From: Halocatena salina
GTDB taxonomy: Archaea > Halobacteriota > Halobacteria > Halobacteriales > Haloarculaceae
Reading direction: 5' to 3'
DNA: 64,000 nucleotides
Assembly (NCBI RefSeq): GCF_023115355.1
Contig: NZ_CP096019.1
Location: 992,001 to 1,056,000, forward strand
The notes under the pieces were generated by a model, which was given only the letters and a program-made list of their open reading frames with translations, was not told where the DNA came from and made no database searches. A program made the position numbers and the translations under genes. Positions 17,961-27,772 of this stretch are shown piece by piece (position 1 is the stretch's first letter; each line of letters begins with the position of its first letter).

Positions 17961-19247
17961 ATGGAGAACGAGGAGCGGCGCACGCGTGGCTTCGGAACGC
18001 GGTGTATCCACGCTGGGCAACGAGCGGACGAGGAAACCAGGGCAGCAGCACCACCGTTGTATCAAACGTCGTCGTACGTGTTCGAGGACGCCGACTACGC
18101 GGCTGATCTGTACGCTCTCGAGGCCGATGGCGACGTGTACTCGCGGATCAGTAATCCAACAGTACGAACGCTCGAACGCCGTCTTGCGGATCTCGAAGGC
18201 GGCGTCGGCGCGCTCGCCACGGGGTCGGGCATGGCCGCGCTGGACGCCGCGACGCTCGTGCTCGCCCGGGCCGGGGATAACGTGGTGTCGGCATCATCGA
18301 TCTACGGCGGAACGCACGCGTATCTGAGCCACACCGCGGCGCGACGGAACATCGAGGCACGCTTCGTCGACACGCTCGATTATGGAGCGTACGAGCGATC
18401 GATCGACGAGCGCACGGCGTACGTGCATCTCGAAACGATCGGGAACCCATCGCTGGTGACGCCCGACATCGAACGGGTGGCTACCATCGCCCACGAGCAC
18501 GGGGTGCCGTTGCTGGTGGACAACACGTTTGCGACCCCCGCGTTGTGTCGGCCGATCGAACACGGGGCAGATCTCGTCTGGGAGTCGACGACCAAATGGA
18601 TCCACGGATCGGGGACGACCGTCGGCGGGGTGCTCGTCGATGGAGGCCGGTTCCCGTGGGCGGAGTATCCGGAGAAGTATCCGGAGATCGGCGGTGAAAA
18701 TCCCGCGTTCCACGGGCTGAACTTCGCCGAGCGATACGGAGACAGGGCATTTACCAACGCGGTCCGCCAGCGATCACTCCGGAGTCTCGGGGATCAGCAA
18801 TCACCCTTTGACGCGTGGGTCACGCTCCAAGGATCGGAAACGCTTTCGCTCCGGATGGAACAGCACTGTGAAAACGCGCTCGCGGTCGCTCAGTTCCTCG
18901 CTGACCATCCATCGGTCGCGTGGGTCACCTACCCCGGATTGGAGTCTCACGAAACGCACGACACCGCTCGCCGGTATCTAGAGGGCGGGTTCGGAGGTAT
19001 GATCGCGTTCGGGCTGGAGGGTGGATACGAGGCCGGAAAGCAGCTGTGTGAATCCGTGGAGCTAGCGCAGTTTCTGGCGAACGTCGGGGACGCGAAAACG
19101 CTCGTCATCCATCCGGCGAGCACGACCCACGCCCAGCTCTCGCCCGAGGAACAGCGCGCAAGCGGTGTCACTCCGGATCTCGTTCGCCTGTCCGTCGGTA
19201 TCGAGGAGGCAGACGACATCATCGCAGATCTCGATCGATCGATATGA
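17961..19247 (+). CDS. metY: O-acetylhomoserine sulfhydrylase
   Basis: This PLP enzyme makes homocysteine from O-acetylhomoserine and sulfide. The 428-residue protein is longer than CGS types, as MetY is. It shows [52 protein letters not shown], the PLP lysine in [16 protein letters not shown], and the MetY-specific insert around [15 protein letters not shown]. The C-terminus ends [12 protein letters not shown]. It overlaps metX by four bases, and the two steps are consecutive. Confidence 0.95.
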   Translation: MENEERRTRGFGTRCIHAGQRADEETRAAAPPLYQTSSYVFEDADYAADLYALEADGDVYSRISNPTVRTLERRLADLEGGVGALATGSGMAALDAATLVLARAGDNVVSASSIYGGTHAYLSHTAARRNIEARFVDTLDYGAYERSIDERTAYVHLETIGNPSLVTPDIERVATIAHEHGVPLLVDNTFATPALCRPIEHGADLVWESTTKWIHGSGTTVGGVLVDGGRFPWAEYPEKYPEIGGENPAFHGLNFAERYGDRAFTNAVRQRSLRSLGDQQSPFDAWVTLQGSETLSLRMEQHCENALAVAQFLADHPSVAWVTYPGLESHETHDTARRYLEGGFGGMIAFGLEGGYEAGKQLCESVELAQFLANVGDAKTLVIHPASTTHAQLSPEEQRASGVTPDLVRLSVGIEEADDIIADLDRSI

Positions 19248-20434
19248 GTGAGACGGTTTCTCTGGGCGAGTTTCGCTTTGCGTGTGGGGAATCGATCCCG
19301 AACCTCGAACTCACCTACGAAACGTACGGCGAATTCACGGGTGATAATGCGGTGTTGGTCTGTCACGCGCTCACCGGAAGCGCCCACGTCGCTGGCGGAC
19401 GAACGAGGGAGACGAGCGGACAGGCCCGTGCGTGGTGGGACGACATCGTCGGCCCGGGCAAGGCGATCGACACCACCGAGTATTACGTCATCTGTGCGAA
19501 CGTCCCCGGATCGTGTTATGGATCCTCGGGACCGGCCTCAACACGACCGGACGGTACGCCATACGGAACCGACTTTCCGCCGGTTACGATCGCCGACTGG
19601 ACGGAGACCCAACGAGCGTTGCTTGACGAGCTTGGGATCCCGCATCTGTACGCCGTCGTCGGAGGGAGCGTCGGCGGGATGAACGCACTCGACTGGGCGA
19701 AACGCCATCCCGACCACACCGAGCGAGTCGTCGCCATTGCCGCCGCTCCGCGGCTCGATCCCCAGTGCCTCGCGCTCGATGCCATCGCCCGGCGCGCGAT
19801 CACCTCCGATCCGAAATGGCAAGACGGTGACTACTACAATACGGACGCCTCTCCCACCCACGGATTGGCACTCGCCAGACAGATCGGACACGTCATGTAC
19901 CTTTCTAAAGACTCGATGGACGGGAAATTCGCTCGACGAGCCGCCGGACGGGATTCGCTCCGCGACACCTTCCCAGTCGACTCCGCGGCGGGCTTTTTCC
20001 CCTATCGGGACGTGGAGTCGTATCTCGATTACCAAGCCGAACGCTTCATCGAACGGTTCGACGCAAACAGCTACCTGTACCTGACCCGGGCGATGGACAA
20101 CTACGATCTCGCCTCGGGATACGAATCGAACACCGACGCGCTCGCGGCCTTCGACGGAAAAGCGCTGTGTATATCGTTTACCGGCGATTGGCATTTCACC
20201 GTCGACCAATCCGAAACTGTCGCTCAAGCGTTTCGTGCAACGAGTACGGACGTCGCTCACCACATCATCGATTCAGACCACGGTCACGACGCTTTTCTCG
20301 TCGAACCTGAAAAGGTAGGTCCTCCGCTGGCCGATTTCCTCGCCGACGGCGTGCGTGGATCGGCCGTTACCGATACCGCTACTGAGGAGGATGAACGGGC
20401 GTTCGCTCCCGTTCACACGAGTCTGTTCGGGTAG
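19244..20434 (+). CDS. metX: homoserine O-acetyltransferase
   Basis: MetX acylates homoserine with acetyl-CoA, supplying the substrate of the preceding MetY. The 396-residue alpha/beta hydrolase has [14 protein letters not shown] (oxyanion region), [14 protein letters not shown], the nucleophile elbow [17 protein letters not shown], and late Asp/His residues in SFTGDWHFT and [13 protein letters not shown] that complete the triad. The start overlaps the metY stop as ATGA. Acetyl versus succinyl specificity is assumed from the archaeal context. Confidence 0.95.
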   Translation: MSETVSLGEFRFACGESIPNLELTYETYGEFTGDNAVLVCHALTGSAHVAGGRTRETSGQARAWWDDIVGPGKAIDTTEYYVICANVPGSCYGSSGPASTRPDGTPYGTDFPPVTIADWTETQRALLDELGIPHLYAVVGGSVGGMNALDWAKRHPDHTERVVAIAAAPRLDPQCLALDAIARRAITSDPKWQDGDYYNTDASPTHGLALARQIGHVMYLSKDSMDGKFARRAAGRDSLRDTFPVDSAAGFFPYRDVESYLDYQAERFIERFDANSYLYLTRAMDNYDLASGYESNTDALAAFDGKALCISFTGDWHFTVDQSETVAQAFRATSTDVAHHIIDSDHGHDAFLVEPEKVGPPLADFLADGVRGSAVTDTATEEDERAFAPVHTSLFG

Positions 20435-20437
20435 CAC

Positions 20438-20701
20438 TCACTCGCGCCAGACGAGCGGTCCGACACCGACGATGATGGCGAGCAAATACGCCGGTCGAGC
20501 AGTAACGATCGATAGCGTGAGCGGGGCGATCCCACCGACGTCAGTTCCTGCTTCGGTGGCCGCCCCCTGTATCAACACGAGGAGGTAGACGGTGGCGATC
20601 GTTGCCATCGTGACACCTGCGGCCATCAATGGGTTATCGTTGATCCAGTCCAACACACTCTCCACAGACTGCTGTGAGACGGCCGTTATCTGTGAACGCA
20701 T
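20438..20701 (-). CDS. small membrane protein, unknown
   Basis: The 87-residue product has two hydrophobic helices (about 29-47, AGVTMATIATVYLLVLIQG, and 63-83) joined by an acidic glycine-rich loop. It ends in LVWRE, three bases from the metX stop on the other strand. I do not recognise the family. Frame, codon use and hydrophobic pattern support a real gene. Confidence 0.6.
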   Translation of the reverse strand: MRSQITAVSQQSVESVLDWINDNPLMAAGVTMATIATVYLLVLIQGAATEAGTDVGGIAPLTLSIVTARPAYLLAIIVGVGPLVWRE

Positions 20702-20760
20702 ACCCGGTATTTGACATCCCCCGAAATAAGTGTACTCGACATCCTTACGCCGATCACGTA

Positions 20761-21396
20761 TCAGTCTTTGATCACGTTCCGTTCCGTGAGTAGCTCCGCC
20801 AGTTCGTCCATCGCTGTGACCGTCACGTCACACGCGGGTTCGACCGCCGGTTTCGGTTCGTATCCCACCGCAAGTTCGGCGTATTCGAGCATCGGCAGAT
20901 CGTTCGCTCCGTCGCCGACCGCAACAGTGGTCGTCGGATCGAGCGAGCGAGAGAGATCGGCTAACGCCTCGTCTTTGGTGCCTTCGATGAGCGGTCCTTC
21001 GACGTCACCAGTGAGCGTGTCGTCCGCCGCCGGGAGCCGGTTGGCGACGACAGTGTCGACGGTGACGTCCGCCCGGTCGAGAGCCGCTCGCACGCCGCGT
21101 TCGAACCCACCAGTGAGAATCGCAACGTAGACGCCAGCATCACGGAGTGCGTCGATGAGATCGCCAGCTCCCGGTCGAAGCGCCACCGCTTCGAACGCGC
21201 GCCGAGCGGCCGTCATGGGAAGTCCATCGAGCAGCGCCGCCCGTTCGCGAAGGCTCGTGGCGTATCCAATTTCGTCGTTCATCGCTCGTTCGGTGATGGT
21301 CGCCATTTCGTCCGCGACCGACTTCTGTTCGCCCAGCAGGACCGTCATCTCCGAATCCGAAAGTGTTCCGTCGAAATCGAACGCGAGCAGCTCCAT
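20761..21396 (-). CDS. serB: phosphoserine phosphatase
   Basis: SerB hydrolyses O-phosphoserine to serine, completing the pathway that SerA (23637) begins. The 211-residue HAD-family protein has FDFDGTLSDSE with nucleophile D7 and acid/base D9, LTGGFERGV (motif II), and GDGANDLPML (motif IV). It lacks an ACT domain, as usual in archaea. I chose the ATG at 21396 (MELLAFDFDG); upstream codons are not conserved in style. Confidence 0.92.
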   Translation of the reverse strand: MELLAFDFDGTLSDSEMTVLLGEQKSVADEMATITERAMNDEIGYATSLRERAALLDGLPMTAARRAFEAVALRPGAGDLIDALRDAGVYVAILTGGFERGVRAALDRADVTVDTVVANRLPAADDTLTGDVEGPLIEGTKDEALADLSRSLDPTTTVAVGDGANDLPMLEYAELAVGYEPKPAVEPACDVTVTAMDELAELLTERNVIKD

Positions 21397-21750
21397 ACTG
21401 GACGCTCTCACCACGGAGGGAAAACCGAACCGGATCGAGACGAAGCGCTCTTTGACTGGACGTCATATCATTCACCCCATTCTTTATCGGAATTATTAAC
21501 TAACAGTGTGAACACGAAAACGTATGGGTTCGAGGCGCTATGGGGGAATGGCGGACCAACATAAAGCCGCACGAGATAAATACGATCCGGATACAGAACG
21601 ACGTAAACAGAAACGCACAACGAATACAGCAATGAATCATCAACGTATCCATCGAACGAGTCGTGCTCGTCCTTCGTTGATTCGTCTCTGGCCGATTCAC
21701 CGACAGGACCGGTCGGAAAACGCGCGTGGCGGGACATCACGGCTGGAACG
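21397..21750. other. intergenic region upstream of the VirD4-like gene
   Basis: About 350 bases. Short frames are open here but have poor haloarchaeal codon use and no recognisable motif. The centre (about 21480-21640) is A+T-richer than its flanks. I see no tRNA, attachment site or terminal repeat, though the downstream gene suggests mobile ancestry. Confidence 0.4.
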
Positions 21751-23514
21751 ATGCAGACGGCGCGTGAGAAATACAACGTGGCCGACCCCGGCCGTGGAGA
21801 GGAGGTCTCTCCGGCGGACGGTTCCGATCGGCTCCAACGACGAACAGGAATGGACACTCAGATAGGTACGTTCCGGAACCGCCTCGATGAGGCCTTCGAA
21901 AAGGGGCATGCATGGGTGCTGTTACAGATCCGAATGCGGCTCCGGTACGTGGTCGTCCTCGTCGTCGCGGTCTCGGTCCTGGTCCCGGTGTTGGGCCAGC
22001 AGGTCTGGCTTCCACCCGTGACAGTCGGTGGGAACCTGCCGGTTCCACGCTTCTCTGACGTGTTCGTGGGGACCACCTTCGATCCGGTGGTCTTCTTCGG
22101 AGGAGTGGGACTGCTCGGGATCTACTGGCGTGTCGGGCGGACGGAGTACCAACTCCGCCACCAACTGTATGAGGACATCATGCTGGTGCCGCTGACGGAA
22201 GCGGGCGACCGTTACGGTGATCCTGCCGGTTCACAGCGAGCGGTTCAGTTCGAGATGGACCGTTCGGTGTTGGTGCTCGGAGAAACCGGCAGCGGGAAAA
22301 CCGAAGCGATCAAAGTCCTCGCTCATCAACTGCAGGCCGAGCCCGACGAAGCGTTCGTCGTCTTCGATTACAAACAGGACTATCGGACGTTCTTCCCCGC
22401 GGAAAACGTGGTCCGACTGTCGTCCGACGACTCGGACGTGATCTGGAACGTGTTCGAAGAGATCGAGGACGACGGCGATTGTGACGAGATCGCCAAAGCG
22501 ATCTTCGTTGGGGCCGAAGTCGACAACGACTACTTCACTAACGCCGCCACCCAGGTGTTGGCCGACGTACTACGATTGCTCCGGATCCGTGCCGATCGCT
22601 CCGACGTGGAACCATCGAACGAGGATCTCGTGAAGTTCTTGAACGATGTTGACGTGGATCATCTACGCGAAGGATTTATCGAGGAAAATCTTTCGTCAAA
22701 AAAGCATTTCCCGGCAACTGTCGAGGCGAGTAGTAACATCGTCTCGATCCTCGAAGAACGAGTCAAAACGGTGTTTCGTGGCGACTTCTCCAAGGATGGG
22801 TCGTTTTCGGTCCGGAAGTACATGGCCGATCCAGACGGACAAATCCTGTTGTTGGACTTTCCGATCCAGCAATCCGCCTCGGTCCAACCAATTTTCAGAT
22901 TGTTGATCGATTGGAGTATTCGATTCGGGTTGGATGACGAACGAGACTCATACTACATTTTGGACGAGTTCGCGGCGTTGCCGGAGTTAGACATGCTCGA
23001 ACGGCTGATCAACGCGGGGGGAGCGTACAACTGCTATGCGATCTTAGGGGTGCAGGCGATCCCCCAATTACGAGATACCTACGGAACCGACAAGGCCGAC
23101 AGCTTGCTGAGCGGGTTGGCCCAAGAGATCCACCTCCGAGTGGGACAAGGCTCGGTCGAATACTGCCGCAAGCGGATCGGCCGAGAGCACGTCGAGCGCA
23201 ACGTCGGTCCCGACGACGACGAACGGCTTGTCGAAGTCGACGATGACATCCGCGTGTTCGAAGAGTACCCCATTGAGGAGGACACCCTCCAGAACTTCGA
23301 GGCCGGACGCGGCATCGTCCACACTCCCTCGGGACGACAGCGCGGCCGCCTTTATCTGCTCGACGCCATTAGCGGCCGCTTGCTGCCCGCCGACCGTCCC
23401 GGACTCGCTGCGCGACTCTGGGGCCGATTGATCGGTCGAGAACCACGTCGGTCGGCGCTCGAAGAACGGGAACCGGACCGCCAACCTCGACTCGAAGAAA
23501 GACGAGAGGACTGA
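21751..23514 (+). CDS. VirD4/TraG-like type IV coupling ATPase, orphan
   Basis: The 587-residue protein has two N-terminal transmembrane helices (about 65-82 and 112-126). A RecA-like motor follows with Walker A GETGSGKT at 177-184, VVFDYKQDYRTFF, QILLLDFPIQQSAS, and the Walker B-like YYILDEFAALPE near 400. This is the layout of conjugative DNA-pumping coupling proteins (TrwB/VirD4). No relaxase, VirB4 or pilus genes are nearby, so it is either a relic of an integrated element or has a chromosomal role. An ATG at 21850 is an alternative start that keeps both helices. Confidence 0.8.
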   Translation: MQTAREKYNVADPGRGEEVSPADGSDRLQRRTGMDTQIGTFRNRLDEAFEKGHAWVLLQIRMRLRYVVVLVVAVSVLVPVLGQQVWLPPVTVGGNLPVPRFSDVFVGTTFDPVVFFGGVGLLGIYWRVGRTEYQLRHQLYEDIMLVPLTEAGDRYGDPAGSQRAVQFEMDRSVLVLGETGSGKTEAIKVLAHQLQAEPDEAFVVFDYKQDYRTFFPAENVVRLSSDDSDVIWNVFEEIEDDGDCDEIAKAIFVGAEVDNDYFTNAATQVLADVLRLLRIRADRSDVEPSNEDLVKFLNDVDVDHLREGFIEENLSSKKHFPATVEASSNIVSILEERVKTVFRGDFSKDGSFSVRKYMADPDGQILLLDFPIQQSASVQPIFRLLIDWSIRFGLDDERDSYYILDEFAALPELDMLERLINAGGAYNCYAILGVQAIPQLRDTYGTDKADSLLSGLAQEIHLRVGQGSVEYCRKRIGREHVERNVGPDDDERLVEVDDDIRVFEEYPIEEDTLQNFEAGRGIVHTPSGRQRGRLYLLDAISGRLLPADRPGLAARLWGRLIGREPRRSALEEREPDRQPRLEERRED

Positions 23515-23636
23515 AACGGACGGCGTGGATGCGTTCGTCTGCCGGACAGTGAAACGTATTAACCACTGGAATCGACAATATTTGCCATGTGTGAGGAGGA
23601 AGAAAGCGTTATCTCCCCACCGACGGAGACCGAGAT

Positions 23637-25220
23637 ATGAAGGTACTCGTCACGGATCCAATCGCGGATGCTGGATTGGATCGGCTCCGTGAAGCCGGTT
23701 TTGATGTCGAAACGGCGTACGAGGCGGACGATGAGGCGCTACAAACCGCCGTACAAGACGCCGTCGGGCTTATCGTCCGGTCGGGCACAGAGGTGACTGC
23801 GGAGTTGCTCGAGGCTGCACAGGAGTTGGTTATCGTCGGTCGGGCAGGAATTGGTGTCGACAACATCGACATCGACGCCGCAACCGAACACGGTGTGATC
23901 GTTGCCAACGCCCCCGAAGGGAACGTCCGTGCCGCCGCAGAACACACGGTCGCAATGATGTTCGCCACGGCACGCTCGATCCCACAGGCACATACGCGTC
24001 TGAACACCGGTGAGTGGGCGAAAGGCGAGTTCCTCGGCACGGAACTCAACAACAAGACGCTGGGTATCGTCGGTCTCGGGCGCGTCGGCCAAGAGGTGGC
24101 ACGCCGGTGTGGGTCGCTCGGAATGGAGCTGGTGGCGTACGATCCGTACATCGGCGCGGACCGAGCCAACGCCTTGGGCGCGGAGCTCGCAGAGCTCGAC
24201 ACGGTGCTCGAACGCGCCGACATCGTCACCGTCCACACGCCGCTCACACCCGAAACCGAGGGGCTGATCAGCGAACCCGAGCTGGCGAAGCTCGAGGGGG
24301 GCTATCTCGTCAACTGCGCCCGCGGCGGGGTCGTCGACGAGCACGCGCTCGCGGCTGCGGTGGAGGACGGCGTTCTCAACGGAGCGGCGCTCGATGTGTT
24401 CGCCGACGAGCCGCTGTCGGACGACAGTCCATTGCTCGGTGTCGATAACGTCGTCGTGACGCCACATCTGGGTGCGAGCACGGAGGCCGCACAGGAGAAC
24501 GTCGCTACCAGCACCGCCGATCAGATCGTAGCCGCAGTCAACGACGAGCCGGTGATGAACGCGCTCAACGCGCCGTCGGTCGACGCCAGCGCGTTCCCGC
24601 GCGTCGAGCCGTACATCGGGTTGGCCGAAACCGCCGGTCGGATCGCAATGGAGCTGTTCGACGCTCACGTTGAGGAGGCCCACGTCGAGTACGCTGGCGA
24701 CATCGCAACCGAAGAGATCGATATCGTTACCGCCAGCGCGCTGAAAGGGATGTTCCGCCAGCTCGAACCACAGGTCAACGCCGTCAACGCCCCCTCGCTC
24801 GCCGAACAGCGCGGGATCGACGTGGTCGAGTCCAAAGCCAAACAGGCCGAGGATTTCCAGAGCCTCGTAACGGTGACGCTCCACAACGGCGACGGTGAAA
24901 TCAGCGTCAGTGGCACACAGTTCGTCGGGGAGAACCCACGCATCGTTCGCATCGACGGCTACCGAGTGGATGCGATCCCACACGGTCACATGCTCGTCGC
25001 CCGAAACTACGACGAACCCGGTGTCATCGGCTTCATCGGCACCGTGCTCGGTGATTCAGGGATCAACATCGCCGGGATGTACAACGGCCGGGAAACGATC
25101 GGCGGGGAAGCGCTCACCGTCTACTCGCTCGATGACGAGCCTGCGACAGACCTCATCGACACCCTCGAATCCGACGACCGCATCATCCAAGCACAGTATC
25201 TCTCGCTGAACGATCGGTGA
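23637..25220 (+). CDS. serA: D-3-phosphoglycerate dehydrogenase
   Basis: SerA oxidises 3-phosphoglycerate with NAD, the first step of serine synthesis. The 527-residue protein is the long form: split substrate domain, NAD domain with GIVGLGRVGQEVARR near 143, VTVHTPLTPET, NCARGGVVDE (catalytic Arg) and TPHLGAST (catalytic His). It continues with an intervening ASB domain and a C-terminal ACT domain (DEPGVIGFIGTVLGD, GGEALTVYSLDD) that usually senses serine. Stretches of it are unusually GC-rich, so long antisense frames appear. Confidence 0.97.
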   Translation: MKVLVTDPIADAGLDRLREAGFDVETAYEADDEALQTAVQDAVGLIVRSGTEVTAELLEAAQELVIVGRAGIGVDNIDIDAATEHGVIVANAPEGNVRAAAEHTVAMMFATARSIPQAHTRLNTGEWAKGEFLGTELNNKTLGIVGLGRVGQEVARRCGSLGMELVAYDPYIGADRANALGAELAELDTVLERADIVTVHTPLTPETEGLISEPELAKLEGGYLVNCARGGVVDEHALAAAVEDGVLNGAALDVFADEPLSDDSPLLGVDNVVVTPHLGASTEAAQENVATSTADQIVAAVNDEPVMNALNAPSVDASAFPRVEPYIGLAETAGRIAMELFDAHVEEAHVEYAGDIATEEIDIVTASALKGMFRQLEPQVNAVNAPSLAEQRGIDVVESKAKQAEDFQSLVTVTLHNGDGEISVSGTQFVGENPRIVRIDGYRVDAIPHGHMLVARNYDEPGVIGFIGTVLGDSGINIAGMYNGRETIGGEALTVYSLDDEPATDLIDTLESDDRIIQAQYLSLNDR

Positions 25221-25298
25221 AGCAGTCGGACGGCTACTATTTCGTTCCTCTGTCGGTTAGTTCCTAGTTCTTTTCGTTTTCGGACCGATATCGGTGGT

Positions 25299-25952
25299 AT
25301 GTCCCTCCGAAAGAAGGTGTTCGCGTTCGATTTTTCCGCGTGGAATCGACCCCGACGAGCCAAGCGTATCGCGCCCGTGGTCGCTAGTGTCGGGGCAGTA
25401 CTCGGAACGACGGCCTATTATTTCTGGGTGGCTCCCGCCATCGGCTCGGCGATAGGCGGAGACGTACTTCGCATCCTCATCACCACCGGAGCGATTTTTG
25501 GAGCGTTCGCGCTCCTCGCGTTGTTCGATCGAGAGACCCGCCCACTGCACGACTTTCGGCACGTTTTAGCCGGGTCTCTCCGTCAACTGAAACATGGCCC
25601 TCGGCGACGTGGCGATCGCAACGGTGGTACTCCTCGCGGTAACGGCGAGTTTCCCGTTGTTGTTGTACGGCGCGTGGATCGTGATCGACGCCGAGGAAGT
25701 GACGTGGGACGTGCTCACTCACCATCTCAAATACATCCTGTCGGGACTGGCGCTCACGACGATCCCGATGCTCGTGTGGATGATCCCGCGGCTCCCCGAG
25801 CAGCTGGGTGGATTTTCCGCGTTACACGCCATTCTCGGGCTCCAAGCCTACGCCATGCTCGCGTTTGCCTTGACCGGCATCGTCCGTATCTTCCGGGCCA
25901 AACGAGAACACGACTTGTATCACGACTACGACGAACAGGTGTTGCTCGATGA
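25299..25952 (+). CDS. membrane protein with an apparently frameshifted C-terminus
   Basis: Residues 1-95 look real: a basic start, then two hydrophobic helices (SVGAVLGTTAYYFWVAPAIG and LITTGAIFGAFALLALF). From about residue 97 the product becomes Arg/Pro-rich and overlaps the next gene in another frame, which is the mark of reading out of frame. In a shifted frame a TGA stop lies about 6 nt before the ATG at 25594, so an indel may have removed the natural stop. Family unknown. I give the whole open frame but trust only the first 290 bases. Confidence 0.45.
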   Translation: MSLRKKVFAFDFSAWNRPRRAKRIAPVVASVGAVLGTTAYYFWVAPAIGSAIGGDVLRILITTGAIFGAFALLALFDRETRPLHDFRHVLAGSLRQLKHGPRRRGDRNGGTPRGNGEFPVVVVRRVDRDRRRGSDVGRAHSPSQIHPVGTGAHDDPDARVDDPAAPRAAGWIFRVTRHSRAPSLRHARVCLDRHRPYLPGQTRTRLVSRLRRTGVAR

Positions 25953-26079
25953 GATCGGCGGCGAACACATGCGCCACTGGCGGTGGCGGCTCCGGATCGG
26001 GGTGTTCGGCTACATCGTCATGTGGATCCTCGCCTACGTCGTCGGTGTCGTCCGATATCTCACGCGCTATCACATTTGA
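25594..26079 (+). CDS. conserved haloarchaeal membrane protein (DUF7321-like)
   Basis: The 161-residue protein has four hydrophobic helices (about 5-28, 44-60, 72-94, 138-158). A cytoplasmic acidic loop reads REHDLYHDYDEQVLLDEIGGEH. I recall this type as DUF7321, often downstream of serA in haloarchaea; the name is tentative and function unknown. Its start overlaps the 25299 frame, and of the two this one has normal codon use. Confidence 0.7.
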   Translation: MALGDVAIATVVLLAVTASFPLLLYGAWIVIDAEEVTWDVLTHHLKYILSGLALTTIPMLVWMIPRLPEQLGGFSALHAILGLQAYAMLAFALTGIVRIFRAKREHDLYHDYDEQVLLDEIGGEHMRHWRWRLRIGVFGYIVMWILAYVVGVVRYLTRYHI

Positions 26080-26094
26080 GAAACGCTCAGGCGT

Positions 26095-26775
26095 TCACCA
26101 CTGTTCGTTGCTAGCGAGATCCACGTCATTGTCGAGCTTCGAGGACGGACAGAGGTCTTCGAGCACACAGTCCGCACACGCGGGATTGCGCGCCGTACAC
26201 GTCGCCCGACCGTGATCGATCATGAGATGGGTGAACTGCTGCCAGTGCTCTTCAGGGACGAGTTCCATGAGATCCGTTTCGATCCGTTTCGGAGACTGTT
26301 CGGTCGTGAGACCGAGCCGTCGGGAGATGCGTTGGACGTGCGTATCGACCACGATCCCCTCGACGATGTCGTGACCGTGCTGGAGGACGACGTTTGCGGT
26401 TTTGCGACCGACGCCGGACAGCTCCGTGAGATCACTCATCGTGTCCGGGACCGATCCGTCGTACTCGGTGACGATCGTTTGGCACGTGTTCCGGATGTAC
26501 TCGGCTTTGTTGTTGTAGTAGGTGATCGAAGAGATGTCCTCGGCGAGTTCGTCCTGATCGGCCTCGGCAAACGCTTCGGCCGATGAGTATTTCTCGAACA
26601 GGTCGGCGGTGACCGTGTTCACCCGTTCGTCGGTGCACTGGGCCGAGAGCATGACCGCGATGAGCAACTCGAGCCGGTTGGAGTAGTTGAGGGAAATGGT
26701 CGAATCCGGATACGCCTCCAGCAGCCGGTCGATGATCTGCGTCGCCCGGTCGGTGTCCGATCGCTGTGTGCCCAT
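26095..26775 (-). CDS. nth: endonuclease III
   Basis: This DNA glycosylase/AP lyase removes oxidised pyrimidines in base excision repair. The 226-residue protein has the HhH-GPD fold: LIAVMLSAQCTDERVN, LSGVGRKTANVVL (helix-hairpin-helix), VDTHVQRISRRLGL (catalytic Asp nearby) and the 4Fe-4S loop CTARNPACADCVLEDLC. I chose the ATG at 26775 (MGTQRSDTDR); an open extension to 26919 is not family-like. Confidence 0.95.
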   Translation of the reverse strand: MGTQRSDTDRATQIIDRLLEAYPDSTISLNYSNRLELLIAVMLSAQCTDERVNTVTADLFEKYSSAEAFAEADQDELAEDISSITYYNNKAEYIRNTCQTIVTEYDGSVPDTMSDLTELSGVGRKTANVVLQHGHDIVEGIVVDTHVQRISRRLGLTTEQSPKRIETDLMELVPEEHWQQFTHLMIDHGRATCTARNPACADCVLEDLCPSSKLDNDVDLASNEQW

Positions 26776-26995
26776 ATCGAACCACCGAACGGTTCGAACT
26801 TGTGCGTGTCGGCTCGGAAACCGGACGAGTATCCCGGCGACCCCGTTCGCTCCGACGTCACGAATATGGAACTGGAAACGGATTTGAGAACGCTTTTGTC
26901 GAGTGTCCTCCTCGTTCACTACGAAGGATGTACACGGGGAGAGGGACGTGGATGAGAGCCGAGCAGCAGTTGATCGTTCTCTATCGGAGTGAACG

Positions 26996-27763
26996 ATGAT
27001 CCAGGCGACAGTGTTCCAGGTCGACGATTATGGACCGTGGACCGTCACCCCATCACCCCGACCGGAGATGGATCTACAGACGCTCCAATCCCGATTGTAC
27101 GCGGAAATAGCGGGGTTCATCGGAGACCGGGAAGGGTACGCCTTCTATACGAGAGGGGACAACATCGTCGCCATCACCAACCGGCTCGATCAAGACGCTC
27201 ACGAGCGGTTACAGGCATCGATCGGAAACCGATATCCGGTGACGGTTAGCGTCGGTATCGATGTCGGTGATACGCCACGCGCGGCACTCGCTGGGGCGAG
27301 TGCACAGCTCCGGGCTGCTGGCAGTGCACAGGATGATACCCGAACTGCGACCTGTCGGGGCGAGACAGCCGATGCAGACGCCGGAGAAGTGACCGTGGGC
27401 CACTTCGACATCGAGAACGCGACCGATCGGCTCACGGACCGACTCGACGCGTTCGAGGTGTACACCACCGTCCAGCAGTGGTACGGAACGCTTGCCCGGC
27501 ACCTCTATCAGGAACACGAGTCGCTCGCGTTTTTCGTCGGCGGTGACAACGTGGTAGCGATCTGTCCCCCACTCGATCAGGAAACATATCACGACGTGAT
27601 CGACCGCGTTACGAGCCGAACTGACGTTCCGTTCCGTGTCGGTGTTGGTACGGGAAAAACGACCCACCGAGCTGGAATGGCAGCAAAGCACGGACTCGAA
27701 CAGGGACGTGAGACCGATCGAGCCGTCGTGATGGTCGATGGATGCCCGACCCCGAGCGTGTAA
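26996..27763 (+). CDS. gch3: GTP cyclohydrolase III
   Basis: Archaeal GTP cyclohydrolase III (ArfA) converts GTP to a formylamino-pyrimidine, entering riboflavin and deazaflavin (F420) synthesis. The 255-residue protein has the expected duplicated palm-like domains, each with a GDN motif: YTRGDNIVAI near 49-58 and FFVGGDNVVAICPP near 181-194. VTVSVGIDVGDTP and FRVGVGTGKTTHRAG are the matching halves. The start at 26996 follows the nth gene divergently. Confidence 0.93.
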   Translation: MIQATVFQVDDYGPWTVTPSPRPEMDLQTLQSRLYAEIAGFIGDREGYAFYTRGDNIVAITNRLDQDAHERLQASIGNRYPVTVSVGIDVGDTPRAALAGASAQLRAAGSAQDDTRTATCRGETADADAGEVTVGHFDIENATDRLTDRLDAFEVYTTVQQWYGTLARHLYQEHESLAFFVGGDNVVAICPPLDQETYHDVIDRVTSRTDVPFRVGVGTGKTTHRAGMAAKHGLEQGRETDRAVVMVDGCPTPSV

Positions 27764-27772
27764 GAGAAACCG

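Noticed and set aside
21524-21865. Small gene upstream of the VirD4-like ATPase
   Set aside because: The product is Arg-rich and atypical, and overlaps the start of the ATPase gene in another frame.
23739-24989. A 416-codon open frame antisense to serA
   Set aside because: serA is certain from its motifs; the antisense frame is the usual GC-rich mirror with no family-like motif.
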